A stretch of DNA of 31,168 nucleotides from Luteococcus sp052116585 (GTDB lineage: Bacteria; Actinomycetota; Actinomycetes; Propionibacteriales; Propionibacteriaceae), in contig NZ_JBQKKT010000028.1 of assembly GCF_052116585.1 (NCBI RefSeq), positions 1-31,168 of the forward strand, written 5' to 3'. A program made the translations under genes and the position numbers. Below, piece by piece: positions 14,166 to 21,920 of this stretch. How positions within the stretch are numbered: position 1 is the stretch's first letter; every line of letters starts with the position of its first letter. The notes under the pieces were generated by a model. That model worked only from the letters and a program-made list of their open reading frames with translations. It made no database searches and was not told the origin of the DNA.

Positions 14166-16031
14166 TCACAGCGGCAGCATGTTCTGCTCGAAGAACTTCG
14201 TGATCTCCTCGCGGGCGGTCAACGGCAGCACGTGCGCGACGTACATGTCGGGACGCTGGATCACCAGGGCGCCGCCACGGTCGATCTCGCGCAGGTCGAA
14301 GATGTCGGCGCTGGGATCGGCGGCGAAGACCTCTTCACGGTCGGTCAGCTGGTACGGGCCCATCTTCGGCAGGAAGAAGGACGGGACGTCGGCCAGCTCC
14401 AGCTCGGTGTAGGGCTGCTGGTAGATCACCTTCGCGTCGAAGACGCTGTTGATGTCTGCCCCCTCCGGGGTGAACTTGCGCACCGGGGAGTCCTCCGAGG
14501 TCTCCAGCCATTCGGCGAGCTCACGCACGGCCGTCTTCTCCTGGTCGGCGAAGGCGTACAGGCGCCACCGGCCGTCCGGCTCGAACAGGTGCCCCAGCTC
14601 GCGGGGCGAGGTGTCGGCCACGCGACGGACCAGATTGGACTGGAGCGCCTTGCCGATCTGGAAGCCCTTGGCCAGATCCTGGTGGGTGCTCTCGCCGATG
14701 ATGGGCGAGGCCGGGTACTGGGTGGCGAAACCGTTGGGGAACTCGGCATTGTCAATGTAGAAGCGGCCGATCTCCTGCGGGTCCTCCAGCTCCTCCGGGC
14801 GCTTGGACATCATGCCCGACCACGCCTTGTCGAAGGCGATCAGTTCCTCGGCGATCTGCTGACGCTCGGCCGAGTAGGTGGCCAGGAGCGACGCGTCGCT
14901 GCGGCCCTCCAGGACCTGGCCCAGCTTCCACGCCAGGTTCCAGCCGTCTTGCATCGAGACATTCATGCCCTGGCCAGCCTTGGCGCTGTGCGTGTGGCAG
15001 GCGTCGCCGGCGATGAAGACGCGCGGGTTCTGGCTGCCGACCTTGTCCACCGGCACGTCGTCGAACTTCTTGGCGACGGTGTGGCGCACCTCGTAGACGC
15101 TGTACCAGGTGACCTCCTTCACATCGAGCGTGTAGGGGGCAAGGATCTTGTTGGCCCGCTCGGCCGCCTCCTGCCACGTGGTGGCGCGCAGCTCCGCACG
15201 GTTGCTGTCGTCGATGTTGCCCAGGGAGACGTAGTAGCGCACCAGGAAACCGCCCTCGCGGGGGATCAGCAGGATGCTGCCGTCCTTGTCGGACTGGATG
15301 CCGCACTTCTGGCGCACGTCGGGGAAGGTGCTCTCGGCCAGCACGTCCATCACGGCCCAGGCGTGGGCGGACGGGTCACGCTGCAACTCGATGTCGGTGC
15401 AGGCGCGCACCTTGCTGCGGGAGCCGTCGCAGCCGACGACGTACTTGGCGCGGACGGTGCGCTCCTCGCCCTTGGGGTCGAGCAGCTTGACGCTGACCGG
15501 GTACTCCTGCGACTCGTCGGTCTCCAGCGAGAGGAATTCGTAGCCGTAGTTGGGCTTGATCTTGGCCGGGCCACGCTCGGCGTACTCGGCGTAGTAGTCG
15601 ATGACGCGGGCCTGGTTGACGATGATGAAGGGAAACTCGCTGACGGTCGACGGGGGATCCTCGGCGCGCACGCCGCGCATGATCTCGGCCGGGTTGTCGG
15701 GCTTGGGGCCCCAGAAGTGCACGTCGACCAGGCGGTGGGCCTCGGCGTTGATCCGGTCGTAGAAGCCAAAGGCCTGGAAGGTCTCACAGCTGCGGGCCCA
15801 CAGGCCGTCTGCGCGCCCGACCTCCAGCCGGCTGGGGCGGCTGTCGATGATGCGGGTGTGGATGTTGGGGAAGTTCGTGAGCTGGGCGGCCTGGATGATG
15901 CCGGCCGGTCCGGCGCCGACGATCAGCACATCCATCTCGTCGGGCAGTTCTTCCTGACGGTCGATGCCGGTTCCCGCAGGATCCTTGATCAGCGGGTCGT
16001 GCGCTACATAGCCGTGGTGGTGGTACTGCAT
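14166..16031 (-). CDS. FAD-dependent aromatic monooxygenase (phenol/3-hydroxybenzoate hydroxylase type)
   Basis: A 621-residue class A flavoprotein hydroxylase, which uses NAD(P)H, FAD and O2 to add a hydroxyl to a phenolic ring in the cytoplasm. FAD-binding GAGPAG lies at 39-44 in a Rossmann strand MDVLIVGAGPAG; the DG motif is YVVGCDGSRSKVR (near 190-200); the GD motif is FIAGDACHTHSAKAGQGMN (near 340-360), followed by DGWNLAWKL. The last 170 residues form the thioredoxin-like dimerisation domain of the phenol 2-monooxygenase branch. Length and the N-terminal extension (MQYHHHGYVAHDP) match 3-hydroxybenzoate 4-monooxygenases and phenol hydroxylases; which one is not decided here. The start has a ribosome-binding site (AGGGGCTC). 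No ring-cleavage gene is adjacent, and two direct repeats upstream suggest dedicated regulation. Confidence 0.9.
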   Translation of the reverse strand: MQYHHHGYVAHDPLIKDPAGTGIDRQEELPDEMDVLIVGAGPAGIIQAAQLTNFPNIHTRIIDSRPSRLEVGRADGLWARSCETFQAFGFYDRINAEAHRLVDVHFWGPKPDNPAEIMRGVRAEDPPSTVSEFPFIIVNQARVIDYYAEYAERGPAKIKPNYGYEFLSLETDESQEYPVSVKLLDPKGEERTVRAKYVVGCDGSRSKVRACTDIELQRDPSAHAWAVMDVLAESTFPDVRQKCGIQSDKDGSILLIPREGGFLVRYYVSLGNIDDSNRAELRATTWQEAAERANKILAPYTLDVKEVTWYSVYEVRHTVAKKFDDVPVDKVGSQNPRVFIAGDACHTHSAKAGQGMNVSMQDGWNLAWKLGQVLEGRSDASLLATYSAERQQIAEELIAFDKAWSGMMSKRPEELEDPQEIGRFYIDNAEFPNGFATQYPASPIIGESTHQDLAKGFQIGKALQSNLVRRVADTSPRELGHLFEPDGRWRLYAFADQEKTAVRELAEWLETSEDSPVRKFTPEGADINSVFDAKVIYQQPYTELELADVPSFFLPKMGPYQLTDREEVFAADPSADIFDLREIDRGGALVIQRPDMYVAHVLPLTAREEITKFFEQNMLPL

Positions 16032-16049
16032 GGTTGAGCCCCTGTCCTC

Positions 16050-16084
16050 GTTGACTGTGGTGTGCCGTGTTGGCTGTGGTGTGC
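16050..16084 (-). promoter_or_regulatory. two 16-bp direct repeats before the monooxygenase gene
   Basis: GTTGACTGTGGTGTGC (16050-16065) and GTTGGCTGTGGTGTGC (16069-16084) differ at one base and are 19 bases apart, start to start. They lie 19-53 bases upstream of the monooxygenase start, inside its leader if transcription begins near 16148. They look like tandem binding sites for a repressor or structured leader elements; the binder is unknown. Confidence 0.5.
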
Positions 16085-16154
16085 GTTGCTCCCGGGGCCT
16101 GTTGGTGCAGTGCCCTGGCTGTGGAGCGAGCGGCCAAGCTGGCCTGGTGACACA

Positions 16155-16184
16155 AGGCTAGGAAGAGTGCCTAAGGCCGTCCAA
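16155..16184 (-). promoter_or_regulatory. putative promoter of the monooxygenase gene
   Basis: On the minus strand TTGGAC (16184-16179) and TAGCCT (16160-16155) are separated by 18 bases, giving a start near 16148 and a 115-base leader. The -10 element contains the TAG that ends the upstream ABC-F reading frame. Assigned by eye. Confidence 0.4.
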
Positions 16185-18017
16185 TATCAATTCCTTATGA
16201 TTGTTCGCCTCGGTGTTATCAATCGCGGGATGTGTTGGCTGGCTGGGGAAAACATCCCCCCACCCCTGCGGGTGAATCATGTCAATCTCCGCGCGACGGG
16301 GCTCGTCGTGCGCTGGAAATGGGCTCTTGCCCCATTGCTGGAGCTCCAGGCGCTGGCCCGTCCATGAGTGGCGCAGCCAGCGGTCGTGGCTGGCCACCAT
16401 CACCGCGCCGGGGTACTGCGGCAGGTGCTCCTCGATGGCCGTGGCCAGCGTCAGGGAGAGGTGGTTGGTGGGCTCGTCCAGCACCAGCAGATCGGGCGTG
16501 CTCGCCAGCACCATCGCGAGCGCCAGCCGTCGTCGCTGGCCTGTGCTCAGGCTCCCCACGCGGCGACTCAGATCACGTGGCGCCACCAGCCCGAAGGCGG
16601 ACAGCGGCGTGGTCTCGGCGCATTCCTGGCCCAGGGTGGCGGCGTAGAGCTGCTCGACGGTGGGATTCGGGTCGAGGTCCACGTCCTGCGCCAGGAATCC
16701 GATCGTCGCGGTGCGTGCGACGGTGACTGACCCCTGGTCTGGCCGGAGGCCGCCAGTGAGCAGGGCCAGCAGCGTGGACTTCCCGGCGCCATTGGGGCCG
16801 GTGACCAGCCAGTGGTCGTGGCGTCCCACGGTCAGCGAGGTGGGAAGCAGCCGTCCATCCACGCCGACATTCGAGAGGGCCGCCAGGACCGACGGGACGG
16901 TGTGGTCGTCGCGTCGGCCGACGTCGAGGCCCCGGAAGTCGAGTTCCGCGGGTGGCTTGCGCACCTGCTCTCGCCGCAGCTCGTCGAAGCGACGGGAAAA
17001 GTCGTTGACCCGTCGTGAGACGACGGTGGCATTGCGGTCGGCGTAGAACTTCTTGGCGGCTCCGCCCTCGGTGCGTGCCGCGGCGCCCGCATGGCCGACG
17101 CTCTGGCTCTCCCGCACGCTGCGCTGCAATTCCTTGAGCTCTGCCTGCTCGGTCTCGTACTGCTTCTGCCACCGGGCACGTTGGGCGGCCCGGGCCTGCA
17201 GGTACTCGGTGAAGCTGCCGGTGTGACGGGTAATCCCGATGCCGCTGGTCGGCCCGTCGAGGGCAACCGCGCTGACCAGTGTGCTGGGGCGGGGTGCCGG
17301 GTCGAGGTCGACGATGCCGGTGGCCGTGGCGTCCATGAAGGCGCGGTCGTGGCTGGCGAAGAGGACAGGCCCGGGCCAGTCGAGCAGGGAGCGGGTGAGG
17401 AAGTCGATCCCGGCGTCGTCGAGGTGGTTGGTGGGTTCGTCCAGCAGCAGGCTGTCGGGACGGCTCAGCAGCAACCAGGCCAGCTGCAGTCGTGATCTCT
17501 GGCCGCCCGAGAGCTCGCCGGCCCGGCGCTCCCGGGCGAGCCCGGGCAGTCCGACGCCGCCGAGGACGATGTCGGCGCGACGTTCCAGGGTCCACACATC
17601 GTGGCGGGTGGCCTCCTCCAGTGCTCGGTCGTAGCGGTCGGCGGCGGCCTCCGTGCCCTGGTCGAGGGCGGCCGTCGCCTCCTCGAACTCGCGCAGGATC
17701 GCACGAGGCGCGGCGAAGGCGTGGTCGATGATGTCGGCGATGGTGTCGGCCAGCGCGAAGGAGGGTTGCTGCCACAGCAGACCGATGCGGCCCGGTACCT
17801 CGACGGAGCCGCTGTCGGGGTCTTCGACGCCGGCGGTGATGCGCAGCAGGGTGGATTTCCCGGTGCCGTTCTCGCCGATCAGGGCGATCCGTTCGCCCTG
17901 GCTGACGGTCAGGCTGATGTCGGTGAGGACCCGGCGGTCGGGATAGGACTTGCTGATCCCGTCGAGGCGCAGGTGGGCGCCGCGGGTCAGGGCGTTCGGG
18001 GATGCGGGTGTGGGCAT
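16158..18017 (-). CDS. ABC-F family ATP-binding protein with abnormal C-terminal tail
   Basis: A 619-residue soluble protein with two ABC ATPase domains and no membrane segment, the layout of ABC-F proteins that act on the ribosome (some protect it from antibiotics). Domain 1: Walker A GENGTGKS (about 49-56), signature ELSGGQRSR, Walker B LLLDEPTNHLD. A charged inter-domain linker follows (about 275-375, QARAAQRARWQKQYETEQAELKEL region). Domain 2: Walker A GPNGAGKS, signature SLSTGQRRR, Walker B LVLDEPTNHLS. The domain ends naturally at RHSWTGQRLELQ (about residue 560); the last 59 residues are unlike any ABC-F end, come from less GC-rich DNA and run into the next gene's promoter, suggesting a lost stop codon or a frameshift. 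Start ATG at 18017 has GAGG upstream. Resistance function is only possible, not shown. Confidence 0.88.
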   Translation of the reverse strand: MPTPASPNALTRGAHLRLDGISKSYPDRRVLTDISLTVSQGERIALIGENGTGKSTLLRITAGVEDPDSGSVEVPGRIGLLWQQPSFALADTIADIIDHAFAAPRAILREFEEATAALDQGTEAAADRYDRALEEATRHDVWTLERRADIVLGGVGLPGLARERRAGELSGGQRSRLQLAWLLLSRPDSLLLDEPTNHLDDAGIDFLTRSLLDWPGPVLFASHDRAFMDATATGIVDLDPAPRPSTLVSAVALDGPTSGIGITRHTGSFTEYLQARAAQRARWQKQYETEQAELKELQRSVRESQSVGHAGAAARTEGGAAKKFYADRNATVVSRRVNDFSRRFDELRREQVRKPPAELDFRGLDVGRRDDHTVPSVLAALSNVGVDGRLLPTSLTVGRHDHWLVTGPNGAGKSTLLALLTGGLRPDQGSVTVARTATIGFLAQDVDLDPNPTVEQLYAATLGQECAETTPLSAFGLVAPRDLSRRVGSLSTGQRRRLALAMVLASTPDLLVLDEPTNHLSLTLATAIEEHLPQYPGAVMVASHDRWLRHSWTGQRLELQQWGKSPFPAHDEPRRAEIDMIHPQGWGDVFPSQPTHPAIDNTEANNHKELILDGLRHSS

Positions 18018-18107
18018 GGAGAAACCTCGCGTGTCAGATGGGACGGGACGACGGGTTTCACAGCCACATGACGTCGAGGTTAGCAGGAGCCCTGGTGGCG
18101 GTCGGGC

Positions 18108-18200
18108 TCAGGATCGGTGCATGATCTCGTGCACCTCGTTGGTGCTGAGTGGGGGCAGTGTCGGTTCCTGGTCCGAGCGGAGTCCCTCGATGGCCAGGTC
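18108..18200 (-). pseudogene. possible C-terminal gene fragment, unknown
   Basis: On the minus strand an open stretch ends VDLAIEGLRSDQEPTLPP then LSTNEVHEIMHRS and a TGA at 18108-18110. Composition and third-base G/C look like real coding sequence, but it has no start of its own: going upstream it runs into the aldo/keto reductase remnant on the other strand. I do not recognise the family. It could equally be chance. Confidence 0.25.
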
Positions 18201-18258
18201 GACGCACCCGGAACGACTGGCCGCCAACGTCGACGTCTTCGACTTCGAGCTAGACCCT
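18190..18258 (+). pseudogene. aldo/keto reductase C-terminal remnant
   Basis: About 20 codons translate to STHPERLAANVDVFDFELDP, which is the highly conserved C-terminal block of 2,5-diketo-gluconate-reductase-type aldo/keto reductases (normally PKS-x-x-PERI-x-EN-x-DVFDFEL). Nothing upstream resembles the rest of the enzyme, so only the end survives. It is a different subfamily from the intact aldo/keto reductase at 19419-20432. Confidence 0.6.
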
Positions 18259-18260
18259 GC

Positions 18261-18287
18261 TCGGGCTTGTTCATCGAGCAAGCCCGA
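18261..18287. repeat. 9-bp inverted repeat at a fragment junction
   Basis: TCGGGCTTG (18261-18269) and CAAGCCCGA (18279-18287) are perfect reverse complements with a 9-base loop. The hairpin sits exactly between the aldo/keto reductase remnant and the isomerase-like remnant, and may once have been a terminator of the first gene. Confidence 0.5.
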
Positions 18288-18299
18288 GGCTTCCTCCAC

Positions 18300-18548
18300 G
18301 CCGCTCAAGCGCTGACCTGTAGTGACTTCCTCGCTACCTGGGTGGTCGAGCTGGCCATCCACGAGCTGGACCTCGCGCCCTCATCCAAGCCAGCGGGCAT
18401 CGCGATGGCCCGTCGGACCGTGGAAGCGTTGGGAGGCTCGCTCCTTCCGTCCGAGTGGGATGACCGAGCTGCGACGCTTGTGAGCCTCGGCCGAGACCCC
18501 TGGTCAGTCAACGGCCAGCGTCTCCCTGGCTTTCCCGTGCACCTGTGA
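18300..18548 (+). pseudogene. maleylpyruvate isomerase-like C-terminal remnant
   Basis: The reading frame ending at 18548 contains SDFLATWVVELAIHELDL and about 50 further residues (TVEALGG, SEWDDRAATLVSLGRDPW), which fit the second half of mycothiol-dependent maleylpyruvate isomerase family proteins: the conserved helix with VEL-x-x-H-x-x-DL followed by a helical C-terminal domain. The N-terminal half, with the W-T-V-R-x-x-x-x-H motif, is absent, so it is broken. It is the second trace of this family in the window (intact copy at 13484-14101). Confidence 0.5.
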
Positions 18549-18592
18549 CACCCGCAGCGCCGCCATGTGACGGTCGCTCGCAGCACGGCAGA

Positions 18593-18988
18593 TCAGGTCG
18601 TTCGAGACATCAACCTGACGGTCGCACGATGGCCGTTCGTCTGCAGCTTGCGATCACAGGTGAGCACGGGGGACGCCAACGCCTCGGCCAGCGCAATGTA
18701 GGCGGCGTCATAGGAGGTGAACTGATGGCGCAGTTCCCAGACCCTTCCGCTCAATGGCTCCAGGTCGTGGCGTTCGATGGTGAATGACCAGTAGTCGTCC
18801 AGGGCTTGCCGCGCACGCTCCGGCGTGATGGCGTGGGCCAACTCGAGTCCTCGCAACACTGATGTCACTTCGACGTCCAGCAGGTGCGGAGCGTGAACAC
18901 CATCGCACGCCAACAGACCCAAGAGCTCCTCGGACGGAGCCCGTCCAACCAGAGCCTCCGCCATGGCCGACGCATCGAGGACGATCAC
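18593..18988 (-). CDS. vapC: VapC-type PIN-domain toxin ribonuclease
   Basis: A 131-residue PIN-domain protein. The acidic active-site residues are in place: Asp5 in MIVLDASAMAEAL, a glutamate in LLDVEVTSVLRG (about 37-48), Asp in SYDAAYIALAEAL (about 92-104) and Asp in LTCDRKL (about 109-115). Such VapC toxins cut specific RNAs with Mg2+ and are held inactive by VapB. The start codon overlaps the antitoxin stop by four bases (ATGA), the standard arrangement. Neighbouring gene fragments fit a mobile or plastic location. The RNA target cannot be predicted. Confidence 0.92.
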   Translation of the reverse strand: MIVLDASAMAEALVGRAPSEELLGLLACDGVHAPHLLDVEVTSVLRGLELAHAITPERARQALDDYWSFTIERHDLEPLSGRVWELRHQFTSYDAAYIALAEALASPVLTCDRKLQTNGHRATVRLMSRTT

Positions 18989-19212
18989 CGGCGCGTCGTC
19001 TGGATCTCGTCGATGATGCGCTGAGTGGGGACAGCGTTCGACCGGTCGCGAGTGCGCAGGCGATCGACGATTTCGGCATTGGTGGGTCGGGCCGCAATGC
19101 CAGCCAGCTGGGCATTGACATAGGCGGACAGGGACTGCCCCTGCGCGGCTGCCCGTGCCTTCAAGGTCTCGGCGACGGCCTCAGGGACCTCACGAATGTA
19201 GAGCGTTGCCAT
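18985..19212 (-). CDS. vapB: VapB-type antitoxin (ribbon-helix-helix, FitA-like)
   Basis: A 75-residue antitoxin. The N-terminal ATLYIREVPEAVAETLKARAAAQGQSLSAYVNAQL (about 2-36, shown as the RHH block) has the strand-helix-helix order of CopG/FitA-type DNA-binding proteins, and the charged C-terminus (EIVDRLRTRDRS ... IIDEIQTTRR) should wrap the toxin's active site. It would bind its own promoter with VapC. The ATG at 19212 is preceded by TAGCGT exactly six bases away and no Shine-Dalgarno, so the pair is probably expressed as a leaderless message. Confidence 0.9.
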   Translation of the reverse strand: MATLYIREVPEAVAETLKARAAAQGQSLSAYVNAQLAGIAARPTNAEIVDRLRTRDRSNAVPTQRIIDEIQTTRR

Positions 19213-19224
19213 GGGTCAACGCTA
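19213..19224 (-). promoter_or_regulatory. leaderless promoter of vapBC: TAGCGT, 6 bases before ATG
   Basis: On the minus strand TAGCGT (19224-19219) fits TAnnnT and ends six bases before the vapB ATG. The identical hexamer at the identical distance precedes the unknown membrane protein gene at 29507. No clear -35. Confidence 0.6.
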
Positions 19225-19341
19225 GCACTCTGCAAGCCTATGGACCTTGAGTCTGCTCGGTGCTGCATCGCACGACATCCGGCATGTGAGCAATGTCGCG
19301 CACTTCGAGGCGGTCCGGTCTTGCACGGGCCAAGTGGCTGG

Positions 19342-19400
19342 GGGTCCGGTGGAGTCAAGTTTCCAGTGACGCACGTCGAGTCTTGGCAGCCACCGGACCC
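19342..19400. terminator. long inverted repeat after the aldo/keto reductase gene
   Basis: GGGTCCGGTGG (19342-19352) and CCACCGGACCC (19390-19400) are exact 11-base reverse complements with a 37-base loop, 19 bases past the aldo/keto reductase stop. A terminator role is plausible; the long loop makes it uncertain. Confidence 0.35.
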
Positions 19401-19418
19401 TTCGGGCCCTGCCCGGTC

Positions 19419-20432
19419 TCAGTCCTTCGACGGGGCAGGGCCGCCCATCGTGTTGTGGCCGGGCCGGGGCAGGAGGCCGACCGGGGCATGCGGCTGGTAG
19501 GGCTCCTCCAGCCAGGCGAGGTCCTCGTCGCTGAGCTCCAGCTCCAGCGCACGCACCGCGTCGTCCACCCGGCTGGGCTTGGAGCAGCCGACGATCGGGG
19601 CCTCCACGCCGCGGGCCCAGTGCCAGGCCAGCGCCACGTCGGCCATCGGCACGTCGAGCCGCTGTGCCAGCTCGGCCACCCGGGTGACGATCGGCATGTC
19701 GATCTCGCGCTCCCGGTCGTACTTGCTCTTCATGGTGCTGTCGGTGGTGGAGCGCGCGGAGTCCGAGTCCCAGGTGGGACGAGTCAGGTGACCCGAGGCC
19801 AGCGGGCTGTAGGGGGTGAGCGCCATGCCGTACTGGCGGCAGACCGGGATCAGCTCGCGCTCGTCCTCGCGGTGCAGCAGGTTGTAGTGGTTCTGCATGC
19901 TGCTGAACCGGGTCCAGCCGTTCTGGTCGGCCACCACCTGCAGGTTGTGCAGCTGGTAGCCGTACATGGCCGAGGCACCCAGGGCCCGCACCTTGCCGGC
20001 CTTCACCAGACCGTCGAGGGCCTCCATCGTCTCCTCGGCGGGAGTGTCGTAGTCGAAGCGGTGGATGATGTAGAGGTCCAGGTAGTCGGTGTCGAGTCGT
20101 TCCAGGGTGCCGTCGATCTCGCGCTCGATGGCCTGCTTGCCCAGCTTCCCGTCATTGAAGTAGACCTTCGACGCCAGCACGACGTCCTCGCGCTTGACGC
20201 CCAGGTTCTTGAGCGACTGCCCGATGAACTCCTCACTGGTGCCGTGCGCGTAGGTGTTGGCGGTGTCGATGAAGTTCACGCCCAGTTCCAGGGCGCGGGC
20301 CAGCACCTCCTGCGTCGCCGGCTGGTCGATGGTCCACTGGTGGAAGTCCGGGAAGTGCTCCCCAAAGCTCATCCCGCCGATGCACAGGCGCGGGATGGTG
20401 ATGCCGGAGGTGCCAAGGGTCGTGTACTGCAT
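19419..20432 (-). CDS. aldo/keto reductase
   Basis: A 337-residue NADPH-dependent oxidoreductase of the aldo/keto reductase (beta/alpha)8 family. The catalytic tetrad is visible: Asp56 (NFIDTANTYAHG), Tyr61, Lys89 (VLASKVYF) and His124 (LYIIHRFDYD). The C-terminal cofactor part has APIVGCSKPSRVDDAVRAL, the usual 2'-phosphate-binding region. It resembles the YhdN/YajO-type group that includes proteins of unknown physiological substrate. The ATG at 20432 has a good ribosome-binding site (GAGGGG, seven bases before). It is a single-gene unit on the minus strand between vapBC and a GNAT gene. Confidence 0.92.
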   Translation of the reverse strand: MQYTTLGTSGITIPRLCIGGMSFGEHFPDFHQWTIDQPATQEVLARALELGVNFIDTANTYAHGTSEEFIGQSLKNLGVKREDVVLASKVYFNDGKLGKQAIEREIDGTLERLDTDYLDLYIIHRFDYDTPAEETMEALDGLVKAGKVRALGASAMYGYQLHNLQVVADQNGWTRFSSMQNHYNLLHREDERELIPVCRQYGMALTPYSPLASGHLTRPTWDSDSARSTTDSTMKSKYDREREIDMPIVTRVAELAQRLDVPMADVALAWHWARGVEAPIVGCSKPSRVDDAVRALELELSDEDLAWLEEPYQPHAPVGLLPRPGHNTMGGPAPSKD

Positions 20433-20664
20433 GGGATTCCCCTCATGGGTGGGTGCCGGGTCTTGTCCGTGGCTGGCTCCAGTCTGCTCCTGCGCGGCCG
20501 CTCGGCCAAGGGTTCACCCGGCCGGTTCCCTGCGGTTGTTGCGCGAACTTCTGCTCGACGGGCTCCGGGCAAGTATCTCGCCGCGTGAGAGTGCCCCGGC
20601 GGGCCTGGCCATGCGCAACATTCGCAGGGACGTGGGGAGGCTGAGCTCGAGAGGTCCGCGAAGG

Positions 20665-21144
20665 CTAGGCGCCCGAGGGTGCGAATCCCAGCGGCTTCAC
20701 CATGAACAGGCAGGGGTTCTGGTCGCCCCACAGGTTGGTCTCCTCCAGCGGCAGGAAGCCCATCCGCTCGTAGAAGTGCCGGGTACGGGCGTAGTTCACG
20801 TCCGGGTGTGAGGCGCCCAGCGTCTTCACCTCCAGAAGGGCGGCGCCGCGACGACGGGCGTCCTCCTCCACGGCCTGCGCGAGGGCGGTCCCGATGCCCC
20901 GTCCGTGGTGGTCCCGGTGCACCACCATCAGCTCCACTTCGCACACGTGGGGAAAGTGCCACGTGGTGAGCGCCAGGCCGAGTACCGAACCGGCGTCGTC
21001 GCGAACCGCCCAGTTCTCCAGGGACTTCGTCGCGTCGACGTAGTACTGGTTCGCGTCGGGCAGACCGAACCATTCCGGGAGGGTGGCGAGGAGCCGCGCG
21101 ACATCCCGGGTGAGGGGCGGTTCGGCGGTGACGGTCCAGCGCAT
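20665..21144 (-). CDS. GNAT family N-acetyltransferase
   Basis: A 159-residue acetyltransferase. The GNAT core is complete: SVLGLALTTWHFPHVCEVELMVVHRDHHGRGIGTALAQAVEEDARRRGA spans about 53-101 (key parts: VELMVVHRDHHGRGIGTAL with the R/x-x-G-x-G acetyl-CoA loop), followed by LLEVKTLG and ARTRHFYERMGF, where the Tyr is the usual general acid. The last strand is LPLEETNLW ... CLFMVKPL. The group resembles actinobacterial GNATs of unknown substrate. The ATG at 21144 follows AAGAAT by exactly six bases, without a ribosome-binding site. It is divergent from the alpha/beta hydrolase gene, with 69 bases between them. Confidence 0.9.
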   Translation of the reverse strand: MRWTVTAEPPLTRDVARLLATLPEWFGLPDANQYYVDATKSLENWAVRDDAGSVLGLALTTWHFPHVCEVELMVVHRDHHGRGIGTALAQAVEEDARRRGAALLEVKTLGASHPDVNYARTRHFYERMGFLPLEETNLWGDQNPCLFMVKPLGFAPSGA

Positions 21145-21156
21145 GCGCCGATTCTT
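21145..21156 (-). promoter_or_regulatory. leaderless promoter: AAGAAT, 6 bases before ATG
   Basis: On the minus strand GGCAAGAAT ends six bases (CGGCGC) before the ATG at 21144; the same nine-base block is used by the thioesterase gene at 2711. Confidence 0.55.
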
Positions 21157-21201
21157 GCCGTGTCTGAGTCACGGTGGCGAGCGAATTTCCGCGCGTGGCG
21201 G

Positions 21202-21213
21202 CAGCATGGAGGC
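21202..21213 (+). promoter_or_regulatory. start region of hydrolase gene: CAGCAT and GGAGG
   Basis: CAGCAT (21202-21207) is placed like a leaderless -10, six bases before the ATG at 21214, but GGAGG (21208-21212) is also a Shine-Dalgarno sequence very close to the ATG. The two readings cannot be separated by eye. Confidence 0.3.
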
Positions 21214-21873
21214 ATGACCACCGCACCCGTCGTCCTGCTGCACGGTGCCTCCAGCAGCTGTGCCACCTGGGACCGACTGCGTCGCGACCTCGAGAAGGTG
21301 GGTGTCCCATCCCATGCCTACCCGCTGCTGGGGCACGCGGAGGAGCCCCGGCGCGCCCGCTACCGGCTGGCGGACTTCCGGGACCACGTCTTGGGCCAAC
21401 TCGGCGCGCTCGGTGACGAGCCAGTGATCCTGGTCGGGCATTCGCTGGGCGCCTTCACCGCCAGCCTGGTGGCGCAGGCCGTGCCCCGACGGGTCGCGCG
21501 CCTGGTGCTGGAGGAGCCGCCTGTTCCGCCTCGTCACACCGGTGATGACTGGCCCTTCACCACGGTGGCCGGGGCACGCATGTGGGCGCTGTCGCCGCTG
21601 ACGCGACGGCGGATGGACCCACGGGCATTGCGCCAGGTGCTGGCCGAGCTGACCCAGCCCCAGCCCGGCTGGTGGGCAGGGCTCTCCGCGATCACGGCTC
21701 CGACCCTGGTCATCGCGGGTGGTCGACGGAGCTACCTGCGTCAGGAGCGCTTCTCCGCCTTGGCCTCCCGTCTGCCGGCGGCAACGGTCGAGCACATCGA
21801 GGCTGGGCATCGCGTTCACTCGGTGAAGCCCGAGGCCTTCGGTGCCGTCGTGATCCCGTTCCTGACCTCCTGA
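21214..21873 (+). CDS. alpha/beta hydrolase
   Basis: A 219-residue alpha/beta-hydrolase-fold enzyme. The oxyanion segment LLHGASSSCATWDRL lies at about 8-22, the nucleophile elbow GHSLGA gives Ser77, an acidic residue should follow strand 6-7 (PTLVIAGGRRS, about 171-181), and the catalytic histidine is in EAGHRVHSVKPE (about 195-206). The cap between strand 6 and helix D is short. Members of this group are esterases, lipases or similar; no specific substrate can be assigned. The ATG at 21214 is the only start that gives the family N-terminus. Confidence 0.88.
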   Translation: MTTAPVVLLHGASSSCATWDRLRRDLEKVGVPSHAYPLLGHAEEPRRARYRLADFRDHVLGQLGALGDEPVILVGHSLGAFTASLVAQAVPRRVARLVLEEPPVPPRHTGDDWPFTTVAGARMWALSPLTRRRMDPRALRQVLAELTQPQPGWWAGLSAITAPTLVIAGGRRSYLRQERFSALASRLPAATVEHIEAGHRVHSVKPEAFGAVVIPFLTS

Positions 21874-21920
21874 GCCGTCCCAGAACAGGCTTGCGGTGCC
21901 CCGAGTGAGCGGAGCGCGTT

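Noticed and set aside
13860..16037. 725-residue open frame on the plus strand
   Set aside because: Antisense shadow of the flavin monooxygenase, which has all its cofactor motifs on the other strand.
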